Origin: Pelagicoccus sp. SDUM812002
GTDB lineage: Bacteria; Verrucomicrobiota; Verrucomicrobiia; Opitutales; Opitutaceae
Direction of reading: 5' to 3'
Length of the DNA: 64,000 nt
NCBI RefSeq assembly: GCF_031127835.1
Contig: NZ_JARXHX010000009.1
Coordinates: 62,001-126,000 of the forward strand
Below are positions 1 to 9,330 of this stretch, piece by piece. Made by a program: the position numbers and the translations under genes. Within the stretch, counting starts at the first letter, position 1. Every line of letters begins with the position of its first letter. A model generated the notes under the pieces. It had not been told where the DNA came from and did no database searches. It saw only the letters and a program-made list of their open reading frames with translations.

Positions 1-81
1 TTCTGTCATGTTCAACCTAGTTGTATTCAGCTGCTTGGACGACCTGCCATTGGTATGCTCGAGTTAAAACCCCTTTAATCT

Positions 82-1982
82 CTAAGAGTCTTGCGGGTTT
101 CGCCACAGAACTACGTCGAAGATCATCGATTCTGCTGCAGCAACCCCTTCCTCGCCGTTTTCTGCAGTTCCCGCTGTATAGCCGAGCTTCTTCAGGAATC
201 TGAGAAGAATCTTGGTGTTGGTTGGATTGTCCTCGACCACGATAATGCGAGTGGGAATTCGTCGGCAAAAGCACTGTCGGCGCCACTATCCGGGTTAGCG
301 GGTGTTGCGAGCTCCTCATTCTTTGCCTCTGGAGGTGTCGCAGGAACTTTGTGGTTCGCTCAGCGTTTTCGATACCGACCCATTCTTTCTTGAAGACGCG
401 AGCCGGTTTTGCGGTGGCGGAATTAATCAACCGGTTGAGTTTTCTCAGCGAAATAGGACGCGCGGTCGATTTACAGGTTTCGCTATGGACGAGTTCGCTA
501 TCGAGATCCGACGATACGAAGCGAATGATCTGAGGGAGGTTTTCCTGCATCTCCGCCCGGGCATCGATTATTGTGCGAATGGTATCTGGACGGGCTGCGG
601 ATGGGGCGACCAAAAGAAGCTCGTAGTTGCCGGAAGCGAGAGTTTTACCGATGGGTACGGGTTTGGAGTTTCTGCAGTCAAGCGAGATTCCCCATTCTCC
701 AAGTTGACGTTGGAGGGCGCTTTGGGCGATTGGCTCGTCTACGAGCAGTAGCGTGTGTAGGCTGGGCTGATTCTCGAAAGGAGGATCCGTTTCGAGCCTC
801 TGAGCCGTCAAGGTAATCGTGAATTCGGACCCTTGTCCCTCCTCACTGGATACGGCTAGGGAACCGTCGAGCAAGCGTAGTAGGTTTCGTGAGATTGCTA
901 GTCCAAGGCCTGTTCCGCCGAATTCACGTGAAGCGGACGACTCGACTTGGTAGAAGGGGACGAATAGCTTGTCCTGCTTCTCTTTGGGGATGCCGATACC
1001 GGTATCCATGACAGCGATACTGAGCCTTGACGTATTCCTGTCATAGTCGACGGTCGCGGTGACGCCGCCTTGGTGAGTGAATTTTATAGCGTTGCCGACA
1101 ACATTTGCGACCACCTGACGGAGTCTATTCGGGTCGTTGACGACACAAACGGGCACATTGTTCGTGACTACGAGGTGAAGTCCGAGCGCCTTCTTTTCGC
1201 AGTCTTCTTGGAAAAGCGAAATAGCGTCCTCGATGGTTTTAATCAGATTGGTTGCCGTGGTGGAGACTGTACAACGCTTTCGGAATTTTCATTGCTGCTT
1301 GATAGGAAAGTAGCGGCTTTCTTTTGGTTTAGCGAACTGGCGAGTATCTGGGATTCGATTGAGAGGTTGGTTTCGCTGTGGGTAAGCGACTTCAGTTCGG
1401 CAATTGCTTGGTCCCTAAATTCAATTGCGATACTCAAGCATCCCGTCGGATAACCCGCGTTAGTGAGGAAGCCGGGAAGGGGGAACAGTATTGTATTCGA
1501 AAACCGAATACACAGAAAGCGTTGTGTTGAGCTCTCCCAAAATGGCGGCTTCGGTATTCGGAGCGATCGCTTTCTCGAAGGTAGCAAGTCCGAAACGAGA
1601 GCTGCGTCGCACTGAGCTACTTGGACTGCCGTTCATAGGAGTGTACAGCAGAGCCTCCATTCTGCACCGAATTCCTCAAGCGTATCGCGCAGGTAGGCCC
1701 GTATGGTGTCGGCGTCGTTTAGCTGGGAAACGGCCTTGAAGCGAGGTTCGTTAACGGCATTCTTGAACTGCTCTTGATGGGACCGCTCGCGAATATCTAG
1801 CGAGTTGAGCAACACCGCCTCGGCCGCAGAGAGACGTTCTTGAGCAGCGAGAAGAGTGCGATGCTCGACCTGATCCATCGACTAGGGAGATAGTGATGAT
1901 CGGGGGGAGCCGCCAGAATGACCAGGACCGGCAGGAGGACCTTGGTATGGAATGGAAGGTGACTGATGCGGGAACTGATCAC
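82..1982 (-). pseudogene. Decayed hybrid sensor histidine kinase (multiple frameshifts)
   Basis: Remnant of a membrane-bound two-component hybrid kinase. On the minus strand the expected parts occur in order but in different frames. First come a start and hydrophobic segment (LPFHTKVLLPVLVIL, from 1982). A Cache-like sensor follows (AAQERLSAAEAVLLNSL near 1850; RDQAIAELKSLTHSE then QILASSL near 1400-1330). An intact-looking HATPase_c domain spans about 1160-780, with N box VGNAIKFTH and G boxes DTGIGIP and GGTGLGLAIS. A weak receiver-like part comes next. A second receiver piece (IIVVEDNPTNTKILL, about 256-82) is in another frame and stops before its phospho-acceptor Asp. Frame changes lie near 1900 (beside a run of six G), 1650, 1480, 1280 and 250. 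No H box with a phosphorylatable His was found. Clustered errors at a contig end would be the alternative, but the missing H box and receiver end favour true decay. Confidence 0.8.
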
Positions 1983-1987
1983 AGGGG

Positions 1988-2578
1988 TTAAATCTTAGGG
2001 AGATCGGCGAGCCCCATTTCGATGTCTATCTCGAGGTCGCCCTCGGCGGGTACCTCGATATCCATGAATTTGCTGGGGAGACGCTCATCGACCTCGATCG
2101 CCTCGTCCCCTGATTCGCGACGGAAGAGTTCGAGGGTGGTGACGAGGTAAGCGTTGCGGTGAATCTGGGCCTCGACGGTGAGACGTGCGTCGTCCACACG
2201 AAATTCTTCGTTGGGAAATTCGTTGTTTGCTTCGCCAGTGAAAAAGGCGAACCCAGCCTCGCCAGAAATGATGACACGATCCATCCCGCGGCTGGGGGCA
2301 GCAGGGCTTCCGGCGAAGCTCGATTCTTGAAGGTCCGCGATTGCCTCCTCTTGATCGGCTACTTCGGAGGCTTGGGCGTCGAGGCGAGCTTTGAGCTCGG
2401 CGATCTGAGCTTGTTGCTGCTGGGCAAGTTTAAGGAGCGTTTCATTTTGTTCGGCCAAGGCCACGAGCCGCTCTTCGAGATCGTCGGCGAGTGGGTTGGG
2501 AATCAAGCAAAGAACGAACGCAGCGGAAGCTGCGAGCCTATGTCTGGGCGTAGCGTGGAGATGGAACTGTGCGAGCAA
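1988..2578 (-). CDS. Porin-like outer-membrane protein, apparently truncated
   Basis: A 196-residue frame with a TTG start. It has a probable signal peptide (hydrophobic stretch ending near PLADD), then a coiled coil of about 50 residues rich in Glu, Gln and Ala (ALAEQNETLLKLAQQQQAQI). After a linker come beta-strand-like segments (GEAGFAFFTGE, RLTVEAQIHRNAYLVTTLEL). This order, signal-coiled coil-barrel start, resembles outer-membrane porin-like proteins of Opitutae, which are normally far longer. The frame ends after only a few predicted strands, so most of the barrel is missing. It stops 5 bp before the start of the broken kinase pseudogene, and both probably belong to one decaying locus. 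The start is uncertain, and no ribosome binding site is visible. Function in outer-membrane transport is inferred only, and the product is probably not functional. Confidence 0.5.
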   Translation of the reverse strand: MLAQFHLHATPRHRLAASAAFVLCLIPNPLADDLEERLVALAEQNETLLKLAQQQQAQIAELKARLDAQASEVADQEEAIADLQESSFAGSPAAPSRGMDRVIISGEAGFAFFTGEANNEFPNEEFRVDDARLTVEAQIHRNAYLVTTLELFRRESGDEAIEVDERLPSKFMDIEVPAEGDLEIDIEMGLADLPKI

Positions 2579-2651
2579 TACCCCTCTATTAACGGTTTGG
2601 GCCTTCGCTTTTAGGGAAAAGCCAATTCGACCAGACCGATTAGAACTACTT

Positions 2652-2939
2652 CTAACCCTCGGTTGAGGGTTGGCCGTCTCCTGGCCAAGCGCCGCTGGCC
2701 GCTTTTGTGGTGGCCCTGGGGATGAGTTCCTTCGTGGGGTCGCTGAGCGAGAGCAGCACAGAGGTTGCCCGCTCTTCTGTACCGAGTTCCTTGAGCGCTT
2801 TTAGGAATGCTTGGTAGCGGAAGTCGTCTGTGGCTGCTTCGCGCTCCACGCGATCCATGAACGCGGCGATGTCGATCAGCTTGGAACGGGCGTCCATGAA
2901 GTAAAGATCGACGGGGTTTTGCGGCTTGGCTGGCTTCAT
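2652..2939 (-). CDS. Small conserved-looking hypothetical protein downstream of aminotransferase
   Basis: A 95-residue soluble protein of unknown function. The ATG at 2939 overlaps the stop codon of the upstream aminotransferase gene by 4 bp (ATGA), which indicates translational coupling and decided this start over longer options. The sequence has a helical, charged core (MDARSKLIDIAAFMDRVER, FRYQAFLKALKELG) and a short Pro/Ala/Gly-rich end. No signal peptide, membrane segment or catalytic motif is seen. Its position suggests an accessory role to the aminotransferase, or simple co-transcription. I recall similar small proteins in other Opitutae, but that needs a homology search. Confidence 0.7.
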   Translation of the reverse strand: MKPAKPQNPVDLYFMDARSKLIDIAAFMDRVEREAATDDFRYQAFLKALKELGTEERATSVLLSLSDPTKELIPRATTKAASGAWPGDGQPSTEG

Positions 2940-4144
2940 AGTGCCGAATCTGCGCAGGTGATCGGCTGTTGCAAGCCGCGGACGACGTCGGCCAGGATTC
3001 GAATTCCTTCTTCCATCTTTTCTGGAGAAACGAGGGAGAAATTGATCCGCATACAGCAACCAGCTTGCTTGGACTCCGCGAAGAAAGGAGCCCCTGGCAT
3101 GAACGCTACTCCACGGGCTAAGGCATCGCTCAAGGCGGCGGAGAGATCGAAGTCATTTTTAAAATTCAGCCAGAAGAACATGCCGCCGCTAGGAATATCC
3201 CAGACAGCGATTTCGGAGAATGAGCTTTTCAGGCAATTCTGCATGAGGTCGCGCTTTTTGCGGTAGTGCTCGCAAAGGTGGGCGACGCGTTTGTAATTCG
3301 TTTGGGGATCCGCCAACATCTGCGAGGCTATGAATTGGGCAGGGCGGTTACTGTGCAGGTCTGCAGCCTGCTTGAGCTTGAGCAACGGATCGAATAGCTC
3401 GGGGCTGCACGTCAGGCTACCGAGGCGAAGACCGGGGATGAGGGTTTTGGAAACGCTGGTGAGGTATATCCAGGGGCATCGCTTCAAGAAACTGGCGATC
3501 GGCGGCGCTGGAGGGGCGCCGTAGGCGATGTCGCGGTAAGGATCGTCTTCGAGTAGGATGGTATCGTGACGATCCAGTACGGCGGCTATTTGTTGGCGCC
3601 GTTCGAGGCTGTAGCTAGTGCCAGAGGGGTTTTGGAAGGTTGGATTGAGGTAGATGACGGGAGCCTGCGTCTCTTCGAGAAGCTGGTCGAGGGCCTGGGG
3701 GCAAATACCTTCGCTGTCGAGAGCGAGGCTGTGCAGTTCCGCTTGGAACAGTTTAAATACCTGAATGGCGGCCAAGTAGGACGGCGCTTCCAGAATGATG
3801 GGCGAGCCAGGCTCAAGAATTAGTTTCGCGGCTAGGTCCAGCCCTTGTTGGGAGCCGGATGTTACAAGGGTGGTGTCAGCGGACGCATCCAATCCGAGGG
3901 ATTGGCTGCGGGCGGCGAGGATACTTCGCAACGATCGCTCACCCTCGGAGGGCCCATATTGATAGGCGGCGGGGGGGACCTCTGGAAGCTTGAGGTCCTG
4001 CCAAAGGCTCGCATCAGGCAGCCCGCCAGCGAATGAAATGATGTCTTTGTCTCGGGTGCGGGAAAGGATGTCGCGAGCGACGGAGCCAGTGAGCTTTTCA
4101 ATTCGCTTGGCAAGCCGTGGTGCAGATCGGTGCTGGGTTTTCAT
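2936..4144 (-). CDS. PLP-dependent class I/II aminotransferase (2-aminoadipate/aromatic type)
   Basis: A 402-residue fold-type I aminotransferase with the features of the LysN/kynurenine-aminotransferase-like subgroup related to MocR C-terminal domains. It has ISFAGGLPD near residue 36 and the YQYGPSEG loop near 61. LNPTFQNPSGT near 166 is the substrate/cofactor asparagine region, and LLEDDPY near 197 holds the PLP-pyridine-binding Asp. The Schiff-base lysine is K233 in TSVSKTLIPGLRLGS. It would transfer amino groups between an amino acid and a 2-oxoacid in the cytoplasm; the substrate cannot be read from sequence. GGAG lies 6 bases before the ATG, a rare clear ribosome binding site here. A LysR gene diverges from it across about 70 bp and is the likely regulator. 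The small downstream gene is coupled by a 4-bp overlap. Confidence 0.9.
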   Translation of the reverse strand: MKTQHRSAPRLAKRIEKLTGSVARDILSRTRDKDIISFAGGLPDASLWQDLKLPEVPPAAYQYGPSEGERSLRSILAARSQSLGLDASADTTLVTSGSQQGLDLAAKLILEPGSPIILEAPSYLAAIQVFKLFQAELHSLALDSEGICPQALDQLLEETQAPVIYLNPTFQNPSGTSYSLERRQQIAAVLDRHDTILLEDDPYRDIAYGAPPAPPIASFLKRCPWIYLTSVSKTLIPGLRLGSLTCSPELFDPLLKLKQAADLHSNRPAQFIASQMLADPQTNYKRVAHLCEHYRKKRDLMQNCLKSSFSEIAVWDIPSGGMFFWLNFKNDFDLSAALSDALARGVAFMPGAPFFAESKQAGCCMRINFSLVSPEKMEEGIRILADVVRGLQQPITCADSAL

Positions 4145-4200
4145 CGCTCCATGATAGCAAAGTTCTTTAAATAACGGAAATATTCACTAAATGATAAATG

Positions 4201-4218
4201 CATAACGAAAATGTTATG
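4201..4218. promoter_or_regulatory. Perfect inverted repeat over the LysR start codon
   Basis: CATAAC-N6-GTTATG is a perfect 6-bp inverted repeat in the divergent aminotransferase/LysR intergenic region. Its last three bases are the ATG at 4216. LysR proteins typically bind dyads with a T-N11-A core next to their own divergent promoter, so this is a reasonable autoregulatory or shared operator. Binding is inferred. Confidence 0.45.
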
Positions 4219-5112
4219 AATATCCCCACCCACAAGCAGGTCGTGTTTTTCTTGGAGTTGTGCCGCGACTTTCATTTTTCGCAGGCGGCGGGGCGTTTGG
4301 GCGTGGCTCAGCCTCAGTTGAGCCGTAGTATTCGGGAGCTTGAAGCGATCGTGGGCGAACGTCTTTTTTCCAGAGAGGGACGGCGGGTGGGGCTGACCTC
4401 GTCAGGCGAGGTGTTTTTGAAAGAGGTGTATCGTTTGCCGGCTATCTTGAGCCGTGCGATCCAGGGAGCTCGCCGGGCAGCGGCTGGGGAGGAGGCGATT
4501 TTGCGACTTGGGTTTTTAGGCGCTTTGATGGGGGAGGATCTGCTGGGCGTGTTCGACCGTTTTCGTAGGGAGCATCCGAATACGCAGTTGTCCTTGGTGG
4601 ACTTGCCACCTGTGGAGTTGGCGCGGCAGGTGGAAGTGGGCGAGTTGGACGGTGCGTTTCTGGGGGTGCGGCCGAGCACGTTGCCAGCGGGACTTGCGTA
4701 TCTGGAGTGGAAGGAGGAACCATTGCTGGCCTGCTTGCCGAAGGGGCACGCTCTTGAGGGGCGGAAACGATTGCAGGTGAAGGATCTGAAGGGGGAAACG
4801 CTCGTTGTGCTGGCGACGCGGCTTGCGCCATCCTATCGTGAATTTCTCGATGATTTGTTTTCGGCTGCTGGCGAGCGGATCGAAGAAGTGAGGGAGACAA
4901 ATGGATCCGATGCGATGTTGAGCATGGTGGTGGCGGGCTGTGGGGTCGCTTTGCTGCCGCGATCGGCGCTGCGTGGCGCTGCGGAGCGTTTGTCGGTGGT
5001 GCCGTTGCAGGGAAAGGGGACGCGTTTGCGCGAGGTGTTTTTGTATCGTCCTGAGGCGCGGGACGAGGTAAGCGGCTTGCTGAAGCTATTGTCGAGGCGT
5101 TCTATTGTTTGA
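4216..5112 (+). CDS. LysR-family transcriptional regulator
   Basis: A LysR-type regulator of 298 residues from the ATG at 4216; a second ATG in frame at 4198 would add six residues. The N-terminal winged helix-turn-helix covers about residues 1-60: FLELCRDFHFSQAAGRLGV, then QPQLSRSIRELE and LFSREGRRVGLT are diagnostic. The substrate-binding domain follows from about residue 85 (LRLGFLGALMGEDLL; later PLLACLPKGHAL and VVAGCGVALLPRSAL). The last motif is the usual glycine-rich effector-domain segment. It diverges from the aminotransferase gene and probably controls it in response to a metabolite. An inverted repeat overlapping the start suggests autorepression. It is followed after 56 bp by a flavodoxin gene. 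Confidence 0.9.
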   Translation: MNIPTHKQVVFFLELCRDFHFSQAAGRLGVAQPQLSRSIRELEAIVGERLFSREGRRVGLTSSGEVFLKEVYRLPAILSRAIQGARRAAAGEEAILRLGFLGALMGEDLLGVFDRFRREHPNTQLSLVDLPPVELARQVEVGELDGAFLGVRPSTLPAGLAYLEWKEEPLLACLPKGHALEGRKRLQVKDLKGETLVVLATRLAPSYREFLDDLFSAAGERIEEVRETNGSDAMLSMVVAGCGVALLPRSALRGAAERLSVVPLQGKGTRLREVFLYRPEARDEVSGLLKLLSRRSIV

Positions 5113-5168
5113 GCGTTGCGCTCGGAGGAGTGGGTTGCGCAGGTTGGGCGCTTCGGTGGTAGTCGGGC

Positions 5169-5732
5169 ATGGGCAAGGTCTTGGTTCTTTACTACTCTGG
5201 TTCCGGAAACACGGGTAAGGTCGCGGATTTCGTCGCTGAAGGTGCGGCCGAAGTTCCGGCTACAAAAGTTACGGTTAAGTCAGTATCCGAAGTCTCCGCT
5301 GCGGATGTGCTTTGGTGCGATGGCATCGCTCTAGGCGCTCCGACGCACATGGGCTCGATCCCTTGGCAAATGAAGCGATTTTGGGATGTGGAGATGCAAC
5401 CGCATTGGGGAAAAATCGATGGAAAGATCGGCTGCGCGTTTGCGACTCAGGGTGGCTGGGGCGGTGGGGCCGAGCTGAATTGCCAGGCGTTAATGACCGT
5501 GATGATGATTTACGGGTTCTTGGTTTTCGGAGTGACTGACTACGTCGCCCAGCAGTTTACCCTGCACTACGGAACGACCATAGCGGGGGAGCCGCGTAGC
5601 GAGCGCGAGATGGATTCGCCTAGGCGACTGGGTAGGCGGTTGTCCGAGTGGGTAGCGACCTATGTCGAAGGTCGAAGGGAGGAGCATCCTCTTGTGAATG
5701 GACGAACGCGGTTTCCTTGGAGTTTGGATTAG
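5169..5732 (+). CDS. Flavodoxin-family protein (WrbA-like NAD(P)H:quinone oxidoreductase)
   Basis: A 187-residue flavodoxin-fold protein. The FMN phosphate-binding loop is YYSGSGNTGKVADF at residues 8-21. The second flavin loop is APTHMGSIPWQMKRFWD near 57-73, and FATQGGWGGGAE near 91 matches the third loop of the WrbA/NADPH-dependent FMN reductase group. It would be a cytoplasmic two-electron carrier or quinone reductase using FMN. It is slightly short of typical WrbA (about 200) and carries an Arg-rich segment near residue 150. It lies in the same direction as the LysR gene, 56 bp downstream, and its end overlaps the convergent membrane-protein gene by 4 bp. The electron partner is unknown. 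Confidence 0.85.
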   Translation: MGKVLVLYYSGSGNTGKVADFVAEGAAEVPATKVTVKSVSEVSAADVLWCDGIALGAPTHMGSIPWQMKRFWDVEMQPHWGKIDGKIGCAFATQGGWGGGAELNCQALMTVMMIYGFLVFGVTDYVAQQFTLHYGTTIAGEPRSEREMDSPRRLGRRLSEWVATYVEGRREEHPLVNGRTRFPWSLD

Positions 5733-6748
5733 TTGCTCGCGGAAACCGGGCGGCCTGTTAACATTTGCACGAAGGCTTTCCGTTCTGACTGGGAAATGTC
5801 GCGACGTGTCTCGAAAACTGCGTGTCCACTCGCGTTTGTATTAGAAATATCGATACCCCAAAGGGGAGCAATGGAGTTGGGAATAGCCGAGTATCGCAAA
5901 TCGGTAATGAAACTCGGCTCATCAGGCAGGGCAGCGAGATAGCCTTCTGAAAAGTGTTCGAACCGCTGAAGATCGTCGGCGATTGGCGACGAGGGTTTGA
6001 CTGAATCGAGAGCCGCTTGTGTATCGAAGGCTGGAAGCTTTGACCCTGGATAGATGAGATTTTCGCCGAAAAAGCCGACTCTGACAGCGTCTACGTAGTA
6101 GTGCCCCTCATAGAGATAGAGGCTGCGCCAAAGGACGAGGTTGGCGATAGAGGGTTTGACGGTTAAACGGGTTGCCGGTTCGTGGCCGCGGTTTGCGATG
6201 ATTGACTCTAGAAACGAGTTTGCTCGTCGGTTTTGGATGACTCCTAGGCTTAGGTATGCAATGGCAAACACGGCCGCGGATTTACCGAAGATTGGTCTGT
6301 TCTTAACCACGGCTAGCAGTGCCATAGCGAGAAGGGGGACCGTGAACAGCGGATCTATGATCGAGATGATGCTCCAAGAAATTCGGGCGTTCGAAAACGG
6401 CCATAGCAATTGCGTACCATAGCTGGTACAAGAATCGAGAAGGCCAGCTGTTGCGTATCCAATCGTTGAATATAGGTAGATTGCTACAGGCTTGAGTCGC
6501 TTTCGCAATAATGGGAGAAAGACGAGGGCTGCGATCAGCCCTCCAATGGGTATGAAGGCTAGCGAGTGGCTGAAGTGGCGATGGTACTCTATATTTAAAA
6601 GCGGATCCTCCGAAGAGCGGATCAGGATGTCGAGATCTGCGAGCATGCCTCCAGCACAACCTAAAAGGGCGGCTAAGCGGGAGTGGTTAGGTTTGGCTAT
6701 TGATAAGGCTGCGACTGCTCCGAGTACACCTTGGCTGACAGGATCCAT
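5729..6748 (-). CDS. YdjM-type integral membrane metal-dependent hydrolase (DUF457)
   Basis: A 339-residue inner-membrane protein of the LexA-regulated YdjM/DUF457 family. The N-terminal MDPVSQGVLGAVAA and GMLADLDILI with the later HRHFSHSLAF give the conserved Asp/His pattern of the family (DxD about 45, HxxxSHS about 77-83). LLDSCTSYGTQLLWPFS near 124-140 is the second family motif. About five hydrophobic segments lie in the first 190 residues, followed by a soluble C-terminal domain. Family members are annotated as metal-dependent hydrolases from weak similarity to phospholipase C-like enzymes, and the physiological substrate is not established. The gene is convergent with and overlaps the flavodoxin gene by 4 bp. 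No SOS box was recognised upstream. Confidence 0.85.
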   Translation of the reverse strand: MDPVSQGVLGAVAALSIAKPNHSRLAALLGCAGGMLADLDILIRSSEDPLLNIEYHRHFSHSLAFIPIGGLIAALVFLPLLRKRLKPVAIYLYSTIGYATAGLLDSCTSYGTQLLWPFSNARISWSIISIIDPLFTVPLLAMALLAVVKNRPIFGKSAAVFAIAYLSLGVIQNRRANSFLESIIANRGHEPATRLTVKPSIANLVLWRSLYLYEGHYYVDAVRVGFFGENLIYPGSKLPAFDTQAALDSVKPSSPIADDLQRFEHFSEGYLAALPDEPSFITDLRYSAIPNSIAPLWGIDISNTNASGHAVFETRRDISQSERKAFVQMLTGRPVSASN

Positions 6749-6802
6749 CCGAGAATAGTGTAGGCTGAAACAAGAAAAGTGAAGGTGGGAGTTTGGATAC
6801 GC

Positions 6803-6836
6803 AAAAAGGCAGCCCTCGTGCGAAGGCCGCCCTTTT
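6803..6836 (-). terminator. Rho-independent terminator of the spondin-domain gene
   Basis: On the minus strand, 25 bp after the stop of the gene that ends at 6861, a GC-rich hairpin (AAAGG-CGGCC paired with GGCTGCCTTT, one bulge and one wobble) runs into five T. This is typical of an intrinsic terminator. Confidence 0.65.
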
Positions 6837-6860
6837 AAAGATGATGTTGAGAGGTTGTAC

Positions 6861-7691
6861 TCAGGCAGCGGCTTTTCCCATGCGTCGCTTGGTAACGAAG
6901 CGGAAACCTATGAGAGCGATGGCTCCCATGAATCCGATATACTGGGTAGTGTCAGGTACCTGCTGGATGGAAATGCGAGCGACTTGGTCACCCGCCATCA
7001 AGCTACTCGAGAGATTGCCTCCGGTCGCCAGAGCCGCTCCTTTGAATTCGTTCAAGCCGGATTGTCCGAGCAAGCTTACGGCATCCAGGGTGTCGGTGCT
7101 CAAGCCTCCGAGAGGAGAAAACGCGGCACCCATGAAATCGTTCAATTCAGTTCCTGCATCCCAGATACTCGAACCGAAAAGGGCGATTTCTTGGTAGCCC
7201 TTGAAGTTCCCGTAGCTGTCGAATAGATCGTACTGCATCGGGTCTGCGTTGCCAAAAAAGGCATCGTTGGACGGAAGCAGCATGGAGGCGAAGCTTAGAT
7301 AGCGATTGTTCATCGAGTCCAAATCGATGGTGAAATAATTCGACTCTCCCGGAGCGAATAGGACGCCTGGAGGGGCGCCGCTGCTGTCTTGTAAGAGGAC
7401 GTGGCTTTTGGCTCCAGCGACTCCGGAGATATCGCTGATCAACCCGCTTGCGTCTCCACCTTCGGCGACAGCCTCGATAGAAGCAGAGGCTGTAGCACCA
7501 GGATCGAAGGTATCGAAAGAGCCGTCATGGAATCCGAAGAAAACAGGTGTGAACCAGAGTCCGTCGGAGGCGCTGATGTTCTCAACTTTGACTTTTACGG
7601 TGATGGCATGGGCGCTGACTGCGGCGAAGCAGGCGGCGGCTGCGATGCCGCGGATAGCGGCACGAGTGAGTATTCGTGAGTTTGTGTACAT
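6861..7691 (-). CDS. Secreted spondin-domain protein with VPDxx-CTERM sorting tail
   Basis: A 276-residue secreted protein. A signal peptide occupies residues 1-29 (AAACFAAVSAHA before the cut). The body resembles the Spondin_N domain: ITVKVKVENISASDGLWFT near 30 and PVFFGFHDGSFDTFDPG near 49, with AVAEGGDASGL near 75. The C-terminus holds a three-part sorting signal: VPDTTQY, a hydrophobic helix (IGFMGAIALIGF) and a basic end (RFVTKRRMGK). This layout matches the VPDSG/PEP-CTERM class handled by exosortase-type systems, although the usual serine-glycine is replaced by two threonines. No exosortase gene is in the window. The protein probably ends up at the cell surface or in extracellular matrix; its exact role is unknown. 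It has its own terminator. Confidence 0.8.
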   Translation of the reverse strand: MYTNSRILTRAAIRGIAAAACFAAVSAHAITVKVKVENISASDGLWFTPVFFGFHDGSFDTFDPGATASASIEAVAEGGDASGLISDISGVAGAKSHVLLQDSSGAPPGVLFAPGESNYFTIDLDSMNNRYLSFASMLLPSNDAFFGNADPMQYDLFDSYGNFKGYQEIALFGSSIWDAGTELNDFMGAAFSPLGGLSTDTLDAVSLLGQSGLNEFKGAALATGGNLSSSLMAGDQVARISIQQVPDTTQYIGFMGAIALIGFRFVTKRRMGKAAA

Positions 7692-7988
7692 GTGTGATTC
7701 TGAGACGAGTTGTTTCAGATCGATCTTGTAAAAAGGGCTTCATTGCCCGGCGCCGAAGGAAGAGAACGTGTGAAGCGAACTTTATGCCAAAAAAAATACA
7801 AAAATGTGCCTTCAAAGTAGCCCTGCGACGGTGTTGGGCTGCGAAGTTCTAGTAGTCAGTAGAGTAAAATCCCGTTCTGCACAGTCTCATTTCTCTCTGA
7901 GTGAAGGGCTCGCAAGCGTGCGGGCTACCGAGTCCCGCCCAGCCTTTTCAGGTTGCTTAGCGGAGGGGTGGCACTCCATAAGTGCGAC

Positions 7989-9212
7989 ATGAGCGCAAGC
8001 CCTGAAATCAAGAACGACAAGTCAGCTTTGCCCGACCAGCGTGGGCGTTTCGGCCAATTTGGCGGCAGCTATGTGCCGGAAACCTTGGTCACGGCTCTCG
8101 AAGATCTGACGAAGGAGTATGAGGTTGCTAAAAATGATCCCGAGTTTCAAAAGGAGCTCGCTCATTACCTGAAGGAATTTGCAGGGCGCCCGACAGGGCT
8201 CTACTTGGCGGAACGTCTGACGGAAGAACTGGGCGGCGCAAAGATTTACCTCAAACGCGAGGACCTTCTGCATACGGGAGCCCACAAGATCAACAATGCG
8301 ATAGGCCAAGCCTTGCTCGCCAAGCGCATGGGAAAGAAGCGGGTGATCGCGGAAACCGGAGCAGGCCAGCACGGCGTGGCGACAGCCACTGTTTGCGCCC
8401 GATTCGGTCTCGAGTGTGTGGTCTACATGGGAGCGGTCGACATGGAGCGTCAAAAGCTCAACGTCTTTCGCATGCGTCTTTGCGGAGCGGAGGTTCGCGG
8501 CGTGGAAAGCGGTCAAAAGACACTAAAGGACGCGGTCAACGAAGCGATGCGCGATTGGGTGACCAATGTGCGCGACACGCACTACATCCTCGGGTCAGCC
8601 TTGGGGGCCCACCCTTATCCGATGATGGTGAGGGATTTCCACAAGGTTATCGGCGAGGAAACGCGCAAGGAGATCCTAGAAAAGGAAGGTCGATTGCCGG
8701 ATGAGCTTGTAGCTTGCGTCGGTGGTGGGAGCAACGCCATCGGCTTGTTCTACGATTTCCTCGATGAGGACGGTATCCGCATGGTAGGTGTCGAAGCGGG
8801 TGGCCACGGCATCAAGCTCGGCGAGCACGCGGCGCGGTTCGAAGGCGGCCGTTTGGGCGTGCTGCAAGGATCGAAGACTTATATTTTGCAAAATCCGGAT
8901 GGGCAGATCGAACTGACTCACTCGATATCCGCAGGTCTCGACTATGCGGCTATCGGTCCTGAGCACGCTTATTACAGAGATACGGGCCGCATCGAATACG
9001 CTTTTGCGACCGACGAAGATGTGCTGGAGGCCTTTAAGACGCTAAGCCGCACTGAGGGCATTATTCCGGCTCTCGAGTCGAGCCATGCCATCGCCTATGT
9101 GCTCAAGCGCGCTCCCGAGATGCGCAAGGACCAGATCCTCGTGATGAGCCTGAGCGGACGCGGCGATAAGGACGTGAACCAAGTCGCCAAGATGTTCGGA
9201 GCGGATGTGTGA
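7989..9212 (+). CDS. trpB: Tryptophan synthase beta chain
   Basis: TrpB condenses indole, tunnelled from TrpA, with L-serine to give tryptophan. The 407-residue product is full length: [17 protein letters not shown] near the N-terminus, [19 protein letters not shown] with the PLP lysine at about K100, [11 protein letters not shown], and the phosphate-binding [10 protein letters not shown] near residue 244. The C-terminal [10 protein letters not shown] motif closes the active site. The ATG at 7989 was chosen because it gives the usual TrpB N-terminus; an upstream in-frame start adds twelve unrelated residues. There is no Shine-Dalgarno sequence. trpA is not adjacent, and trpF lies 16 kb away, so the tryptophan pathway genes are dispersed. 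Confidence 0.96.
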   Translation: MSASPEIKNDKSALPDQRGRFGQFGGSYVPETLVTALEDLTKEYEVAKNDPEFQKELAHYLKEFAGRPTGLYLAERLTEELGGAKIYLKREDLLHTGAHKINNAIGQALLAKRMGKKRVIAETGAGQHGVATATVCARFGLECVVYMGAVDMERQKLNVFRMRLCGAEVRGVESGQKTLKDAVNEAMRDWVTNVRDTHYILGSALGAHPYPMMVRDFHKVIGEETRKEILEKEGRLPDELVACVGGGSNAIGLFYDFLDEDGIRMVGVEAGGHGIKLGEHAARFEGGRLGVLQGSKTYILQNPDGQIELTHSISAGLDYAAIGPEHAYYRDTGRIEYAFATDEDVLEAFKTLSRTEGIIPALESSHAIAYVLKRAPEMRKDQILVMSLSGRGDKDVNQVAKMFGADV

Positions 9213-9330
9213 TTTATTGCCCACGAATTGCGCGAGTGTTTACGACTTTGTTCTGATGGGTTTGTGTCCGAGTTCTTCTGGAAGTCGATTCGAGTGGATT
9301 TGTGTGATTAGTGGTAATTGATACTGTACT

